Positions 11,038 through 22,698 of a stretch of 64,000 nt of DNA are shown here, in pieces. The notes beneath the pieces are model-generated. The model worked only from the letters and a program-made list of their open reading frames with translations. It ran no database searches and was not told where the DNA came from. Each line of letters begins with the position of its first letter. Position 1 is the first letter of the stretch. This DNA comes from Cladorrhinum sp. PSN259 (taxonomy: Eukaryota > Ascomycota > Sordariomycetes > Sordariales > Podosporaceae): assembly GCA_033725935.1 (NCBI GenBank), contig MU867061.1:620001-684000 (forward strand), written 5' to 3'. The position numbers were made by a program, and so were the translations under genes.

Positions 11038-11368
11038 GCACACTGGAGAGGAACCCACGAGACACTGCAAACGCTTTAATCCCCCGGACCAGCAGAAGCT
11101 ATTGTCGTTGAGTTCGCAAATCCCGGCTGCAGGTGTCTCGTCATCCTGATTTTAAGCCGAGCGCGGGTCACCTGGGAGTCTCCATTCGATGAAGTTAACC
11201 GCCAATTGAGTCCTGCTTCCCAACGTTCCTGTAAATCCGCTCTCTCGGACCCGAGCAGATCATTCATGTTCATCATTCCGTTGAAGACATGTTCAATTCA
11301 GACTTTGTCGATACGCAACCTGGTCCAGCTCTCTTGCCCATGTACTATGTGTGTGTTCCGCCGTATTG
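11038..11368. other. Convergent intergenic region
   Basis: Lies between the converging 3' ends of the small secreted protein and the patatin gene. No feature recognised. Confidence 0.4.
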
Positions 11369-14300
11369 TCAGTCTCGCATCTGACCTTTCCCTCCCCGCT
11401 CCTCCACAGAACTGTCGAGGCTCAACCTATACCTAGCACTGAGATTCTGGATACTGTGTCGTCTCTGCCTTCTAGCACTGCCACTGCGGCCGGGCGAAAT
11501 TAGTGGAGAAGCTCGACCGTCGCCCGCTTGCCCATGCGTTAGATATTCAGTTCCTGGAGTCAGTGTCACTGAACGCATATCTTTTGCTAGCCCGCTGTGC
11601 GCGCTGTCGCTGTGATCGATGGTCTCTACCAGCTCACACGAGGTCCTGCCAGTGCTAATGGAGGTGGCACTTCCGTTTCTGAATAGGAGACCAAATTGGC
11701 GTTTGATACTAGGTCGTTGTCTTACGCTGCCGCTCGTGCTGGAGACAGAAACGCTGCCCAAAGAGGCACTGGAAGAGTGTTGCGTCTCGGAATCATCTCT
11801 TGCAGTTACGGGAGTCGGGGTCGGCATAACAACTGTTTGCGGCAGAACCTGACGGGGAAACCCGCTAATCGACAGGTGCTGGTCAGGGAAGTTTGGGTAC
11901 CCTTCTGGTTGAATGCAAAGTGATAGCCGAGCCGTATTCGACTTGCTGGAGGACTGCACCTTGATAAGTTGCTCAAAGTCGAAGAGGCCAAAATCACGCA
12001 TACGGTCTATGACTGGTGGCTCAATGAAAAACGTGACTGCAGTTTCTTGGTCCGTGGCGTAGTCCTCCTGTAGCAGAAAGTAGGGGCAAAAGTCAGGGGC
12101 CAGCGAGTTGCGCAGAATTCTTCCCAGGCCCTTGACGTTGTTGCTGCCCTCGTCGAAGCGGCAACGGATGGTTCCTGGTTAGCCCGAATTGTTAGTCATT
12201 GGTTCTGTAGTGCCGATCGGGGGCGTGGGGTAAGCTACCATGGCTCGTTAAGACGCCAGCATCCGCATAATGGGATATGCTGGCTCGGTGACTTTGTTCA
12301 AAGTAGAAGGAGCTCGCAACCAAACGGTGCGCCATCTCCTTTATATCCGAGTTGCTGCCAATATTGTTGGACACTTGATCATAGAGCTGTGCTAGCTTGC
12401 CGACGTCATCCAAGGCGGGTCGTTCTCCGGGCAGCGGGACATTGATGCGAACCTGACGACGGTAGAATTCCCGGCGCTCCGAAGCCTTTGGGTCCGGGTG
12501 TCTTGGAAGATTTCCGAGTCCAGTATACAAACCCGACTTTGTGCAATATTCGTCCCAAACCTCTTCACAGTTCAGCTGGCTATCCAGTATTCCATACGCG
12601 GTCCGCCATAGATATCTTAGACCGGAAGTGTTTTGGCGCTCCTTGTGCATATCTTTGGCTCTCCGCTCTTCTTCTTTGCGGTTGCTGTTAATATTGCCCA
12701 GCCCAGTGCCCAGGGAAAGAAGGATATCGGGATTCCATTCACTGACACTCGGCCAAAGAAACTGACGCTCCTGATGAGCAATCCAGACTGGACAGTTGTA
12801 GTGAATAGCGCCGTCTGTATAAGCAATGCCAGTTTCTGGTTTGACGTAGGACTTGAAGTACAAAGGCGCGGCCGATGTTGCTCGAGCCCTGTGGTGTAGT
12901 GATGTGTCAGCTATTTCGCGCTCAAGAAATTTGGGTTCGAGTTGCTTGTAATAAATAGGTACTTACGCCTCCCAAACCTTTAGCTCTGTGTTCGAATGAC
13001 TTGATCTCAAGAACTGATATGAACCTGGATCAAACGCCTTTGGTCAGGTGGTGTTCATGTGACTTTTTATATTCAGGAATAGCAAACTCACACAACTTTC
13101 CTCTGTCAGCTCCAGCCGTGTTGTAATTGGTCATGATGACCGGTCTGTTCTCGGTTGCTGATGTTGACGTTACTACAACCTTGATTTCATGTTCGGTTAG
13201 ATCCTTATCCGCATCATCCCCCGCCCCAAACAAGATCTGGTCCTCGCCAAAAGCCGATTTGAGCGCCAGCTCCAAAGGTTTTGTTTTGTTGTAACTCTTG
13301 TGGGTCACCATGCTGCCAAAGCGTCCCAAACGACGAGGTGTGAAGGCTTGCCTGCTGAGATGGAGAAATTGTTTGATGCAAGATGCCACAGACCATCTTT
13401 TGACCCCTAATCCCAGAGCAATTATCCCACCAGTACTAATATGTATCAGTGTTAGTTGTGTCCAACCAGTCATTACCTTAAAGCTCAATCGACGTACCTC
13501 GTGCCTACAATCAAGTCGAAGAAATCTTGAACAGGAACATGATTGCCGAGTTCTCGCTCAATCGCCTGGAGGATAGCCAGCTCAACTATACCACGGATGC
13601 CACCTCTGTATTATTGAGCAAGTCAGTGAACATGAACAGTCGAGCAATGCTGGGTGAATCGACGACTTACCCATCAAGGCATAAGACCCGGACACCTGCC
13701 TCCTCGGGCTTGAATCGTATTCTCATGGGTCGTGTGTCCCATCTTTCGCTCTTTGGGTTGAGCGGGCAGTACTTGAGCATATACATGGACTTCAAACCGT
13801 TGCCCGACATGGAACCTTTGGTCGGGACAGCAAAAGATTGGATGCATGGCTTGCACAAAGCATGGCCGCAGCGCAGAACGCGTTCGGGAACGTTGTGCAT
13901 GCAGACAAAGCAGGTGACATGACTTATCAACCTGAGCTTAAAATCCGAGTCGAGTATCCCATTGTGATAGAACCTCTGGCTTTCGTCCCGATGCAGACTG
14001 GATACCAGGTCTTTTTCGGGAACGTCGGCTCCATAGATGCTCAGACGCCTCTTTAGATCTTCAATGAGTTGGTCGAGGTGTGTATTGATCTCAGCCATCC
14101 AGATCTCAAAGTTGAACCGATGTGGCTCGAAGGGCGGCCGATATAGACCCTTGCTGAATATCTTGCCAGATTTGGCTTGATGCCCTTTGTCGTGCGAGTT
14201 TTTTGCGTTACGGCAGACGTGACCATCCGGGGTCTGAAAGGCGCAGCGCAGCCATTTGTCCCGAAATTCCTCAAAGGCCTCCTTAATCGAGTCGGCAAAC

Positions 14301-15850
14301 ACGCGATGGAGCAGGATCTTGTAATCCCCGTCCCTGTTGTCCCTTGCTGCGGCAAGCATCACGCAGCATGCGATTGGGCGACTCAGTGACCGAAGTAGCC
14401 ATTCTGCACGACTGGGTTCCGTGTCGAAACCATTGACCTGATAAATCGATAGAATCACATTCAAGATATGGCCTCCAAAGTCCTTGGGCACTTGGTTATG
14501 GCACAGCGCCTCGGCGATGAAATCGAACGGCTTGTCCAGGTGCCGAGAGAAGTGAGTGTATGCCGAGTTGACATATTGTTGCAACTTCTCGGCATTGAGA
14601 AGCATGCGCACCGATCGCTTGTGGTTATAGGACTCGTCGCATTTTTGTTGAATCAGGCAGTGAAGCTTGCCGACCTGCTGGTCGATAGCAAGGTATTGTC
14701 CCTTTGTTGGAATGCCAATAACCGTCACCGAGCTGTAGTAAAACTCCAAGAGGTCCTTGGTGGATGAGATGGTCTTGCCGATGCCCTTCAAACTCTCCAC
14801 AATAGCCTTCAGCTTAGGCACCTCATTGATGCAGTTCTGATAGTCTCTCAACAGTTTCTCCGTGGCGCCTTGGGGATCCCACTTCTGCTCGCTGTCGCTG
14901 GCGTTGAGTACAACAATGATGTGTGGCAGGTTCGGTTGGTTGACTGACTTGTCGATCGAGGAAGATGCCCAATCAATCAGAATCGGAAGAACTTCGGACT
15001 GGAAAGTTCGAACCTCGCGCAACACAAAGACAATAACATCAGAAAAGGTGTAGAGGATCCGAGGATACAGACGCTCCACCGAGTACTCCCGCTTTTGGCT
15101 CTCGGGGCTGGTTGCCCAGTCGAGAGGTTTGGTCTTGGTCAACTTCTTGGTCGCCCGAGCGACGTGCGTGTTGGTTTTCGCCTTGGCCTTGGCCGACACG
15201 TACATCTCCTTGCACTTGATCCCTAGCGGCGCCTTCTCGCCACCACTCAAGCCCTCGCAGTCGGCGTACAACAAGGGGCGAAGCTGCGAGTATGTGGCCG
15301 GATCAGAGTAGAGGTGCACGTCACCAGTGGTTGCGACATTGTCATGGATGCGCCCTGTGACGGGAACCGGGAACTCGGGATCGTGTTGGTACGAATGTTG
15401 GTTGTCGGTGTGAGCCTGGGCTCGACCAATGAGTAACTTGATGACGGTGCTCTTTCCGGCTCCTGTCTGCCCAACAAACGACACCAAATGTGGAAAGCGC
15501 TCGTGGAACTCGCCGGTGTGGCTGTCTCGCATAATGTCTATGAGTCGGTTGTGGTGGTGCAGCCGAGGCTCGTCGCCATCTTTCTCGATGCCGAACCAAG
15601 TTGTGTCAATATCGCGTTGGTGCAATAGCTGCTGATACTCATCCGTGAGATTCTGGTCAAAGACCCTTTCCAACCTGTCGAAAACCTCGGGTTCAACTTT
15701 GACATGTGGTCCGACACCAGCGACGACAGGAGCTCTGGGTCTATGTGGTCGCTGCTGCGCCCAACACCCATCACAAAAGGCATCCCCGGCACATTGGGTG
15801 CATATCCAGGTTGTATCCTCCGTCTCGCAGATGCAACAGGGTGGGTTCAT
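11369..15850 (-). CDS. P-loop NTPase / RING / patatin-like phospholipase protein (NLR-like)
   Basis: Six exons (13671-15850, 13498-13605, 13092-13435, 12967-13024, 12239-12888, 11369-12174) join in phase through five introns of 62-78 nt and encode 1381 residues. In order: a Cys-rich N-terminal motif (CCICET, CTQC, CDGC; residues 5-29); a P-loop NTPase domain with Walker A GQTGAGKST (127-135) resembling a GTPase; a RING-like finger (about 647-696, CFVC, CGHALCKPC); a patatin domain with oxyanion loop DGGGIRG (726-732), nucleophile elbow GTSTG (Ser763) and catalytic Asp922 in TDGA; and a Ser-rich C-terminal tail. The catalytic dyad is intact, so lipid acyl-hydrolase activity is expected, probably gated by nucleotide binding. 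Patatin domains occur in fungal NLR-like immune proteins. It is divergently paired with a HET gene. Start is ATG 15850; the longer frame upstream lacks ATG. Confidence 0.92.
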
Positions 15851-16864
15851 GCTTGCCAAAATTGTACGATAACTGAGCAAAATTTTTGAAGCGAGCAGAT
15901 TCGGGACCAAGAAGCTTAACCAAATAGGTGCGCGGCAGGAGCAAGCAGGAACTCACGCACTGCTGCCAATTGGGCGAGTGCCTCTCTTATAGTATTAAAA
16001 GGCAGAAGTCATGCCCCGGAGATTTTGACAGAGCGTATTCCGACGCATCACACCCTCACAGCAGAAGGCATGCGGCCAAGTTTCTGGGCAACAAATAACC
16101 TGCCAGTAATTTTATGCCATCACTGAATATCTCACGACCCCTGACACAGCTTGCATGATATCATGCAAGCCAGCCTGGAAAGTGCCGTTTTGACGAGGCT
16201 CTGGGCTGTTTGTGAAGCAGGCTCTGACGGTGTGCATGTAGGTGGATGCCCAGCTGAAGCATCCCGCTATGATAAGAAGCAGGCTCGACGCCACTTTGGC
16301 ATTGGCGGCATACGAAGCTGCACTTTTCGATATCTCATCACATGTCCTGATACTCTATTGGTGATCTCTGATTAACAGGTGGTTTCACGCACTTCCTTCC
16401 CCAAGTTGGTTAGAGACATTCAGTTCCATTTTGCGCTGGGCTCCAAGTCCGATGCTCTCTGTCACTGACTATGAAAGCAATGCCATCATGCCACGAAAAC
16501 AACTGCCTCGTTATCCTTTCAATACCTCAACATATTTGGCAGGAGGCTGTCTTCCCTTATACCAACGGTTCAGAAAACTTCTCAAGAATCCACTGATCGC
16601 CACAATCAGTGCCGATGAGGAGGGGTGTCTGTTCTGGTGATAACCTCACGACCTTTTTCACGATAGGCAAAGAGTAGAGCATAAAGAATAGTCAAAGAAA
16701 TAGGAGGGGATGCGGTGATGAGCTAACTTGCGGAGAAGGATATAATCTGTTGGTGACTGTCCGAGTAAATTTCTGGGGTGGGGTTGACCGTTCGCCTTTC
16801 TTTGCCCCTCATTTACGAGCTCATTACTGCGGGGATCGATGAATTAAGGGAACGATTTTTTATC
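15851..16864. promoter_or_regulatory. Bidirectional promoter region between patatin/RING and HET genes
   Basis: One kilobase separates the two divergent start codons. No credible coding frame. A TATA-like GATATAATC lies near 16739, about 125 bases before the HET start. A perfect 22-bp palindrome lies near the middle (separate entry). Confidence 0.5.
16149..16170. promoter_or_regulatory. Perfect 22-bp palindrome
   Basis: The 22 bases are their own reverse complement, centred on GATATC with arms ending GCTTGCAT. Such perfect symmetry is the form of a dimeric regulator site, and it sits between two divergent genes. Binding is inferred, not shown. Confidence 0.6.
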
Positions 16865-18657
16865 ATGGCAACTCCCGATTACCAATATCAGCCTTTGGCA
16901 CAACCAAAGGCCATCCGAATCTTATATCTATCACCGGGACATCGAGACGCTCGATTATCTGGGCGCATCCAAGAATCAACCGTCGATAATGCACATGCAC
17001 CATATGAGGCATTATCGTACGAGTGGGGTTCGCCGGACAAAACACATCTCTTCCATTTCGACAACAATACTGTGATCCGAATCACAAAGACTCTCCATGA
17101 TGCGCTCACGGACCTGAGACCGGAGCCATCTGCATGGGGGCTGAGGGCAATATGGGCAGATGCAATTTGCATCAACCAAGCAGACACCAAGGAGGTCGAG
17201 CAGCAGGTGGCCATCATGGGCGACATCTACCGCCACGCCTCACGGGTTGTGACGTATATTGGTCCCGAGCAAGATGCAAGTTCAACCTCGGTCGAGTTTG
17301 CTCGCTATTTGTACAAATATGCCATCTCAAAGACCAGCGCACCCGATCCAAGACTGCATTCAATCGACCACTTGGAGGAATTGGGATTACCGCCAATCAC
17401 AGATCCACGATGGCCTGCACTTCGCGCACTCCTCTTGAAGGGTTGGGTAAGTTTGGAAGGGAAAGAAGTATTTGCTCCTTGCTGACCTTGTCTTCTCCAC
17501 TCAAGGCCAGCCGTTGTTGGTGTGCCCACGAGTTTCTCCTCAACGAGAATCTGATCATGATGTGCGGCCGCGTAGAACTGAGAGAGTGGAACCTTTTGGC
17601 AGGCATTGTGGAACTCGTCTTTGCGCGCCAACTTCCAATTTACCTTTTACCAGGCCCAGTCGAGGATCCCTACTCTCTAGCCGAGTGTTTAGCTAACCTA
17701 GCCCAGGTCCGAGAGCTCATCTGGATAGATGGGGAAAAGTTCGACTTGGCATCACTCCTGCAGTTCTCGCACCCATTTCGAGCCTCAAATCCACGAGATA
17801 AAGTCTACTCGCTCCTAGGACTTGCCTACGATAGGGAGGAACTCGGCCTTAAAATCGACTACAAGCGGCCCGTCGCAGATCTCTACACAGACGTTGCAAG
17901 CCGTATCTTCCTCCAGTCCCAAGACCTAATGCTGTTAGATGACATTATATACCCAAAGTCAGTCGAAGGTCTGCCCTCGTGGGCTCCGGATTGGTCAACC
18001 TGGGTGTATGGCAGCCAAGGAGTTTCATACGATGAGACATACTCTGCAGGAGGGTCAACAACTTGCAAAATTCGCTTCGATCCTGGCGAAGGACGGCTCG
18101 ACATTGCGGGCTGGTTAGTAGGAAGCATATCAACAATCAGCAGCCCAATACTCCCCCACTATCGCAGAGCTCATCCAGATGACATCGTGGAACGGAGACG
18201 ATGGCTGCTGGAACAAAATGAGTTTGTAGGGCAACTGGATCCTTATCCCACTAGGGAGGACATCACAGACGTGCTCTGGAAAACTATGGTCGGCAACCTC
18301 ACCTTTGATCAAACGCCGGCAAATGCCAACTACCGGCCGTACTTTGACGCCCATTGCAAGCTTAACATTGATAGTTCGGACGAAGAACTCGCCATGGCTA
18401 GGGAATTTATTGACAGTGTGAGGCGCAAGTCAAGGACGCGACGGTTGGCGACGATAGCAACTGGTCATCTGGCAGCTGTTCCGGAAGTCGCAAAGGAAGG
18501 AGATTTCATTTGTGTGTTCAGCGGAGCAAGGCATTTGTTCGTTATCCGGGACACTGGGAGGGATGGAAACTTTGAGTTTGTTGGGTCCGCGTATGTCCAC
18601 GGACTGATGCACGGTGAGGCGGCCGGGTTGGAGGAAAGAATCATTTCGTTGGTCTAG
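16865..18657 (+). CDS. HET-domain (heterokaryon incompatibility-like) protein
   Basis: Exons 16865-17446 and 17506-18657 around a 59-nt intron (GTAAGT donor, CAAG acceptor) give 577 residues. The N-terminal HET domain (PF06985) is clear: YEALSYEWG (47-55), an arginine-rich strand, then IWADAICINQAD (96-107) and the following helix with VEQQVAIMGDIY. The spliced joint LLKGW-ASRCWCAHEFLL matches the usual post-domain W...RxWxxQE region, and SNPRDKVYSLLGLA is typical of these proteins. HET domains are TIR-like and trigger cell death in fungal self/non-self recognition; whether this member does so is unknown. ATG 16865 is used because the longer frame upstream has no ATG. It is head-to-head with the patatin/RING protein. 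Confidence 0.93.
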
Positions 18658-19159
18658 ATTGTCGAAGCAGGCGCATAGGGAGGGCTGTTTGCACCTGCCT
18701 CCTCATCGCCCGCGCTATCCACCCAATCCGGAAATTAGTTACGAGAGCAAAACGAGCAAAACCTGAAGGCCGGAAGGTTCCGGATCCACCTACGGCTGGA
18801 GAGAGAGCACCTGGGATTTGCTGCGGCGTCGATTCCGATCCACTGTCTCAGATGGGTTAGCAACTCCCGCCAAAAATCCAGTCTATCGGACAGCCGGTGT
18901 CCCAAGTCCTCGGGAAAGCCAGAAATGGGCCAATCACCCATCATCCATCCCCACATGGACTGGAAATTAGCTTCATTTTCACACCCCTGACTAGCAGCCA
19001 TCGAGACGAACCCAGAACGTTGCACTCATCAAAACTCGGGACATTGTCCACGATTTTCCACTCCCCTCTGTCCTCCATTCCCGCCCGAACCATCTCATCA
19101 AGACGTCACACGCATCCGCCTCCGATGTCCGCCGCTGCTGCCGCCGCCGCCGCATCGAC
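18658..19159. other. Intergenic region
   Basis: No gene seen. Presumed terminator of the HET gene and promoter of the rhodopsin-domain gene; a GCCGCC-repeat stretch lies just ahead of ATG 19160. Confidence 0.4.
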
Positions 19160-20230
19160 ATGCCGACTGCAGCGCAGTTGACACCGCGACTCGATGGCCA
19201 CCATGTGGATGTCGACCAGGGCCCCCAGGTCCTTGCAGTGTCGTGGGCATTGACGACCTTGGCAACCATCTTCCTCGCCCTGCGCATTTACTGCAAGTTG
19301 GTCGGCTCCTTCCGACGACTGTGGTGGGATGACTGGATTCTGGTTGCCGCATGGGTCATGGTGATCGCTGCCGGTATCAAAACCACCATCTTGGTTCGGG
19401 ATTTTGGGCTGGGTAAGCATGTTTGGGATATGAATCTTGCCATACCCGACGACACGGCCCGGTTCTTCCCCATTTTCGGCGCCCGAGCAACAGACATCAT
19501 TACCTCTCAGGTCTGGGCTAAGACGTCGTTCGCCGTCACCCTCCTGCGTCTCACCACCGACAGGACGAGAAAGCTTATCTGGGCAATCATTATTTCGATA
19601 AACGTAGTCGGCGTCGTGGCGGCAACGGTGCCCTGGGTCGAGTGCAAACCGCTGGAGAAGTCTTGGAACCGAATGCTTCCGGGAACGTGTTGGACCGACA
19701 ATGCCGGGCAGACTTTGTGGGTTGTCACTGCTGCTTACTTGGGTTCGATGGACGTTGTGCTCGCCATGCTTCCCTGGAAATTCTTGTGGGGTCTGCCGTT
19801 GAAGAAAAAGGAGAAGTGGGGGATTCTGACTGCCATGAGTATGGGTGTAGTGTAAGTCTGTTCACTGTTTTACATGACCGAGGTTCAATCTTCTAACAGG
19901 TACAGAGCGGGAGCTATCGCGTTTGTGAAATGCACACAACTTGCTGGGCTTGAGAGCAACGATCCATGTTTGTTCCACCCCCTCATCTCAATCTTTTTGT
20001 AGAAGGCATACTGATGACATATTTGCATTACAGATGACTCAATAGGCCTTTTCGTGTGGGATATAGTAGAGTCTACCGTGACGATTATGGCCGCTTGCAT
20101 ACCGGCCCTTAGAGTTCTGCTCAGGGACGTGAAATCGTCATCGGCAGAACATGCGCCGTTTGATAATTCGGTTTCTCTGAGAACATTTAGAGTTAGGAGT
20201 TTCGGATACATAAATACAAATAATTCTTAA
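19160..20230 (+). CDS. Fungal rhodopsin-domain integral membrane protein
   Basis: Exons 19160-19851, 19900-19967 and 20034-20230 are joined by introns of 48 and 66 nt (donors GTAAGT and GTTTGT) and encode 318 residues. Seven hydrophobic helices are predicted, with the family hallmarks WWDDWILVAAW after helix 2, FAVTLLRLT in the mid region, a W(V)ECKP...PGTCW extracellular pair of cysteines, and the terminal helix VWDIVESTVTIMAACIPALR. This is the Pezizomycotina rhodopsin domain (PF20684), related to PTH11-type surface receptors but without a CFEM module. No retinal lysine is evident. Ligand and role are unknown. The last exon could be shorter or have another intron. Confidence 0.88.
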
Positions 20231-20714
20231 TCTGCTTTCAAACATGAACCTTTGTAGACGAGAACTCAAGAACCATCATACGAGATTTGCGCTACTCTTG
20301 CAACTTTCAATCGGCTGCAGTGGCCAAGAGCTCATTGGATTTTTTTCCTGCAGTGGGTTAACCCCATCCCCATTCTTGTGGGTGTTGGCGTCGTGGGCCT
20401 TTCCCTCGTTATTCTAATTTCATTTACATGTAGCTTGGGCCTCATTGGGAGAGAAGGCGTCAGGGGCTATCAATGGGCTAGAAAGGCAGGCGCAGCTTTT
20501 CGGGTGTGGCCTCTTCCGTTTGCGGCTGAAAAACTTAAGTGGCAGCGGCCTCCGTGCACGCACCCATGTCTTGTTTCTCTCTCCCAACTTCGAACGTCAA
20601 TTGTTTATTATTTACCCCGAACTTCAATCTCCACCGAGAGACTTCCTTTACACACAAGGTATTAGATACATTATTTCTTCGGCAGGGTATACAATATCGT
20701 AAGCCAAAAACAAA
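20231..20714. other. Intergenic region
   Basis: No gene seen between the rhodopsin-domain protein and the ADP-ribosylglycohydrolase. An in-frame hydrophobic stretch near 20378-20450 is too short to support. Confidence 0.4.
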
Positions 20715-22100
20715 ATGACGGCGACATCTCCAACTCCCGACCCCAACATCCCCCACCTCCTCCTCCTCAACCTCGGCCCCGCCCAAGCCAACCTCGTCCG
20801 CACAACTCTCTCGGACCGAATAATCGGCTCCCTCGTAGCCTCGGCTCTGGGAGACGCAATAGGCCTCTACACGGAGTTCTTCACCGCCGCCCGGGCCCGG
20901 TCCGCCTACCCCGCAGCCAAATTCACCCTCCACCCGACCCCAACTGCCTTTTATCCCGATAGACACCGCTGCGTGCACGACTCGGGTGAATGGACGGACG
21001 ACACGGACCACTCCCTCTTGCTTCTCCTGTCTTTTCTCCATTCCGGTTCTCTTCCGACGCAGAAGGACTTGGCCCAGCGGCTGCGAGTGTGGGTGAGCAA
21101 CGGCCTCTTGGCGCTCGATTCGCCCCCGCTCGGGCTGGGGGCGCTGGTTGGGGCCGTGGTGCGGACGAGCGACTTTGAAGAGAATCCAGAAGGGGCGGCG
21201 AGGGCGCAGTGGGAAAAGATGGGCAAGCAGGCGGCACCGAATGGGGCGGTGATGCGGACGCATCCGCTGGGTTTGATGATGGCTTTGAGAGAGGAGGAAC
21301 AAGAGGCGTTTGAGCTTGCGAGGGAGATGGCGTGCACGACACACGTGGATCCGAGGTGTGTGGTTTCGTGCGTGATTGCCACTGGGCTGGTTAGGGCTTG
21401 CGTGAGGGGCGAGGTGGTGAGTGAGGGGGATGTTGATCAGTTGATTGAGCGGGGGAAAGCGTGGTATAATAGGTCGGTAGGGGAGGCGGAGGTGGACTGG
21501 GCCGAGTTGGACAGACATCTAAATCCTCAAGATGGATTGGATGGGCTGAAGCTTGATGAGAATGGAAAGATTGGGTATACGTACAAGGCGCTCGGATGTG
21601 GTGTTGTTTGTTTGAGAATGGCGATCAAGAGGTTGGCGCAGGCTAGGGGCGGTGTGCTCGTTGAGAGGGAGAAGTTGTTTGAGGAGCTGATCACGGAATT
21701 GACTATGAGGGCTGGTGATGCGGATACGAATGCTTGCGTCGCCGGTGGAATCTTGGGCGCGTTTCTGGGATATGGTGCGCTGCCTGGGCATTGGAAGTAT
21801 GGGTTAAAGCATGGTGATTGGTTGATGAAGAAAGCCGAAGACTTTTGCATTGCTTTGGGTGTCATGGATGGGGTTTATACGGCCGGAGAGGACCCAGATA
21901 CAGCCATCTACGCCGGAAAAGCAGCGCTTACAAAGGACGAGGACGAGATGCGATGGATGAAGCTTAGTGCGGAGACTCAGACGCGCATAACGAAGCTCGG
22001 TGCCGAAAGGGAGGAAGAAGCAGCAGCCAGCAGACCGAATAAGGGTCTCATTAAATCTGTCATCGATGGATTGGTTAAGAAGAAGTCCAAGAGCCCATGA
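20715..22100 (+). CDS. ADP-ribosylglycohydrolase family protein
   Basis: Single exon of 461 residues from a well-placed ATG (AAA ahead of it). The DraG/ARH fold is shown by SDRIIGSLVASALGDAIG (33-50), the metal-binding WTDDTDHS (93-100), and AGDADTNACVAGGILGA (333-349) with the second Asp pair that completes the binuclear Mg2+ site. All the metal-ligating Asp residues appear present, so removal of ADP-ribose from protein or small-molecule adducts is expected. Length exceeds bacterial DraG (about 300) because of an N-terminal extension and a Lys-rich C-terminal tail. No signal peptide, so cytosolic or nuclear. Substrate unknown. Confidence 0.93.
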   Translation: MTATSPTPDPNIPHLLLLNLGPAQANLVRTTLSDRIIGSLVASALGDAIGLYTEFFTAARARSAYPAAKFTLHPTPTAFYPDRHRCVHDSGEWTDDTDHSLLLLLSFLHSGSLPTQKDLAQRLRVWVSNGLLALDSPPLGLGALVGAVVRTSDFEENPEGAARAQWEKMGKQAAPNGAVMRTHPLGLMMALREEEQEAFELAREMACTTHVDPRCVVSCVIATGLVRACVRGEVVSEGDVDQLIERGKAWYNRSVGEAEVDWAELDRHLNPQDGLDGLKLDENGKIGYTYKALGCGVVCLRMAIKRLAQARGGVLVEREKLFEELITELTMRAGDADTNACVAGGILGAFLGYGALPGHWKYGLKHGDWLMKKAEDFCIALGVMDGVYTAGEDPDTAIYAGKAALTKDEDEMRWMKLSAETQTRITKLGAEREEEAAASRPNKGLIKSVIDGLVKKKSKSP

Positions 22101-22698
22101 TGGAAGTTCTTTGAACGGAAAAGGGCTGAATTACTTGCCCATAGAATTTGACCGTATTGGTTTATAAATAGATGATCAGCGTAGAGCTTAGAGCGCATTT
22201 GTAATTTTCGCTTATTTGACCACAACTTGCTCCTGCGCCTTATTTGATTAATATTGATTTTGAATTAACTTAGGTAGGGTACGCAGACTAGAGGCCCGTT
22301 TGTTTGCTCATCGACAATGACCATCCCATTGTACGATGCGATCTACTGGCTATCGTTATCTTGATTTTTGGTTCCTGAATTAAAATGAGATGAAGTATTG
22401 GTGTCCAAAAAAAAACCAAGACATTGAGAGGCAAGGAAGGGTAGGGTTCATATTAAGGGCAGGGCCAAGGTTAGTCACGACAGAACATGTAAAGAATGAG
22501 AGAGTATAAAGAACACAAGGGTTGATATATATGTATGTACATGACTTTGATGCTAACGATAGTGACAAAAAGCGGTGATATATCTATGTACATGACTTGA
22601 ATGTTGTCGCTGGTGACAAAAAGCGAATGTAAGAAGAAAAAAAGGGGTATATATATGCAAAAGCTACCAAGAACTTGGAGCGAAAGTCAAGAACCGTC
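22101..22698. other. Convergent 3' region with short direct repeat
   Basis: Between two converging genes. An imperfect direct repeat of about 50 bases (22523-22575 and 22577-22624), both copies ending GTGACAAAAAGCG, is the only structure seen. Confidence 0.55.

Noticed and set aside
20535..21518. 327-residue minus-strand frame over the ADP-ribosylglycohydrolase
   Set aside because: Pro/Arg/His-rich shadow without domain features; the plus strand carries the catalytic motifs.
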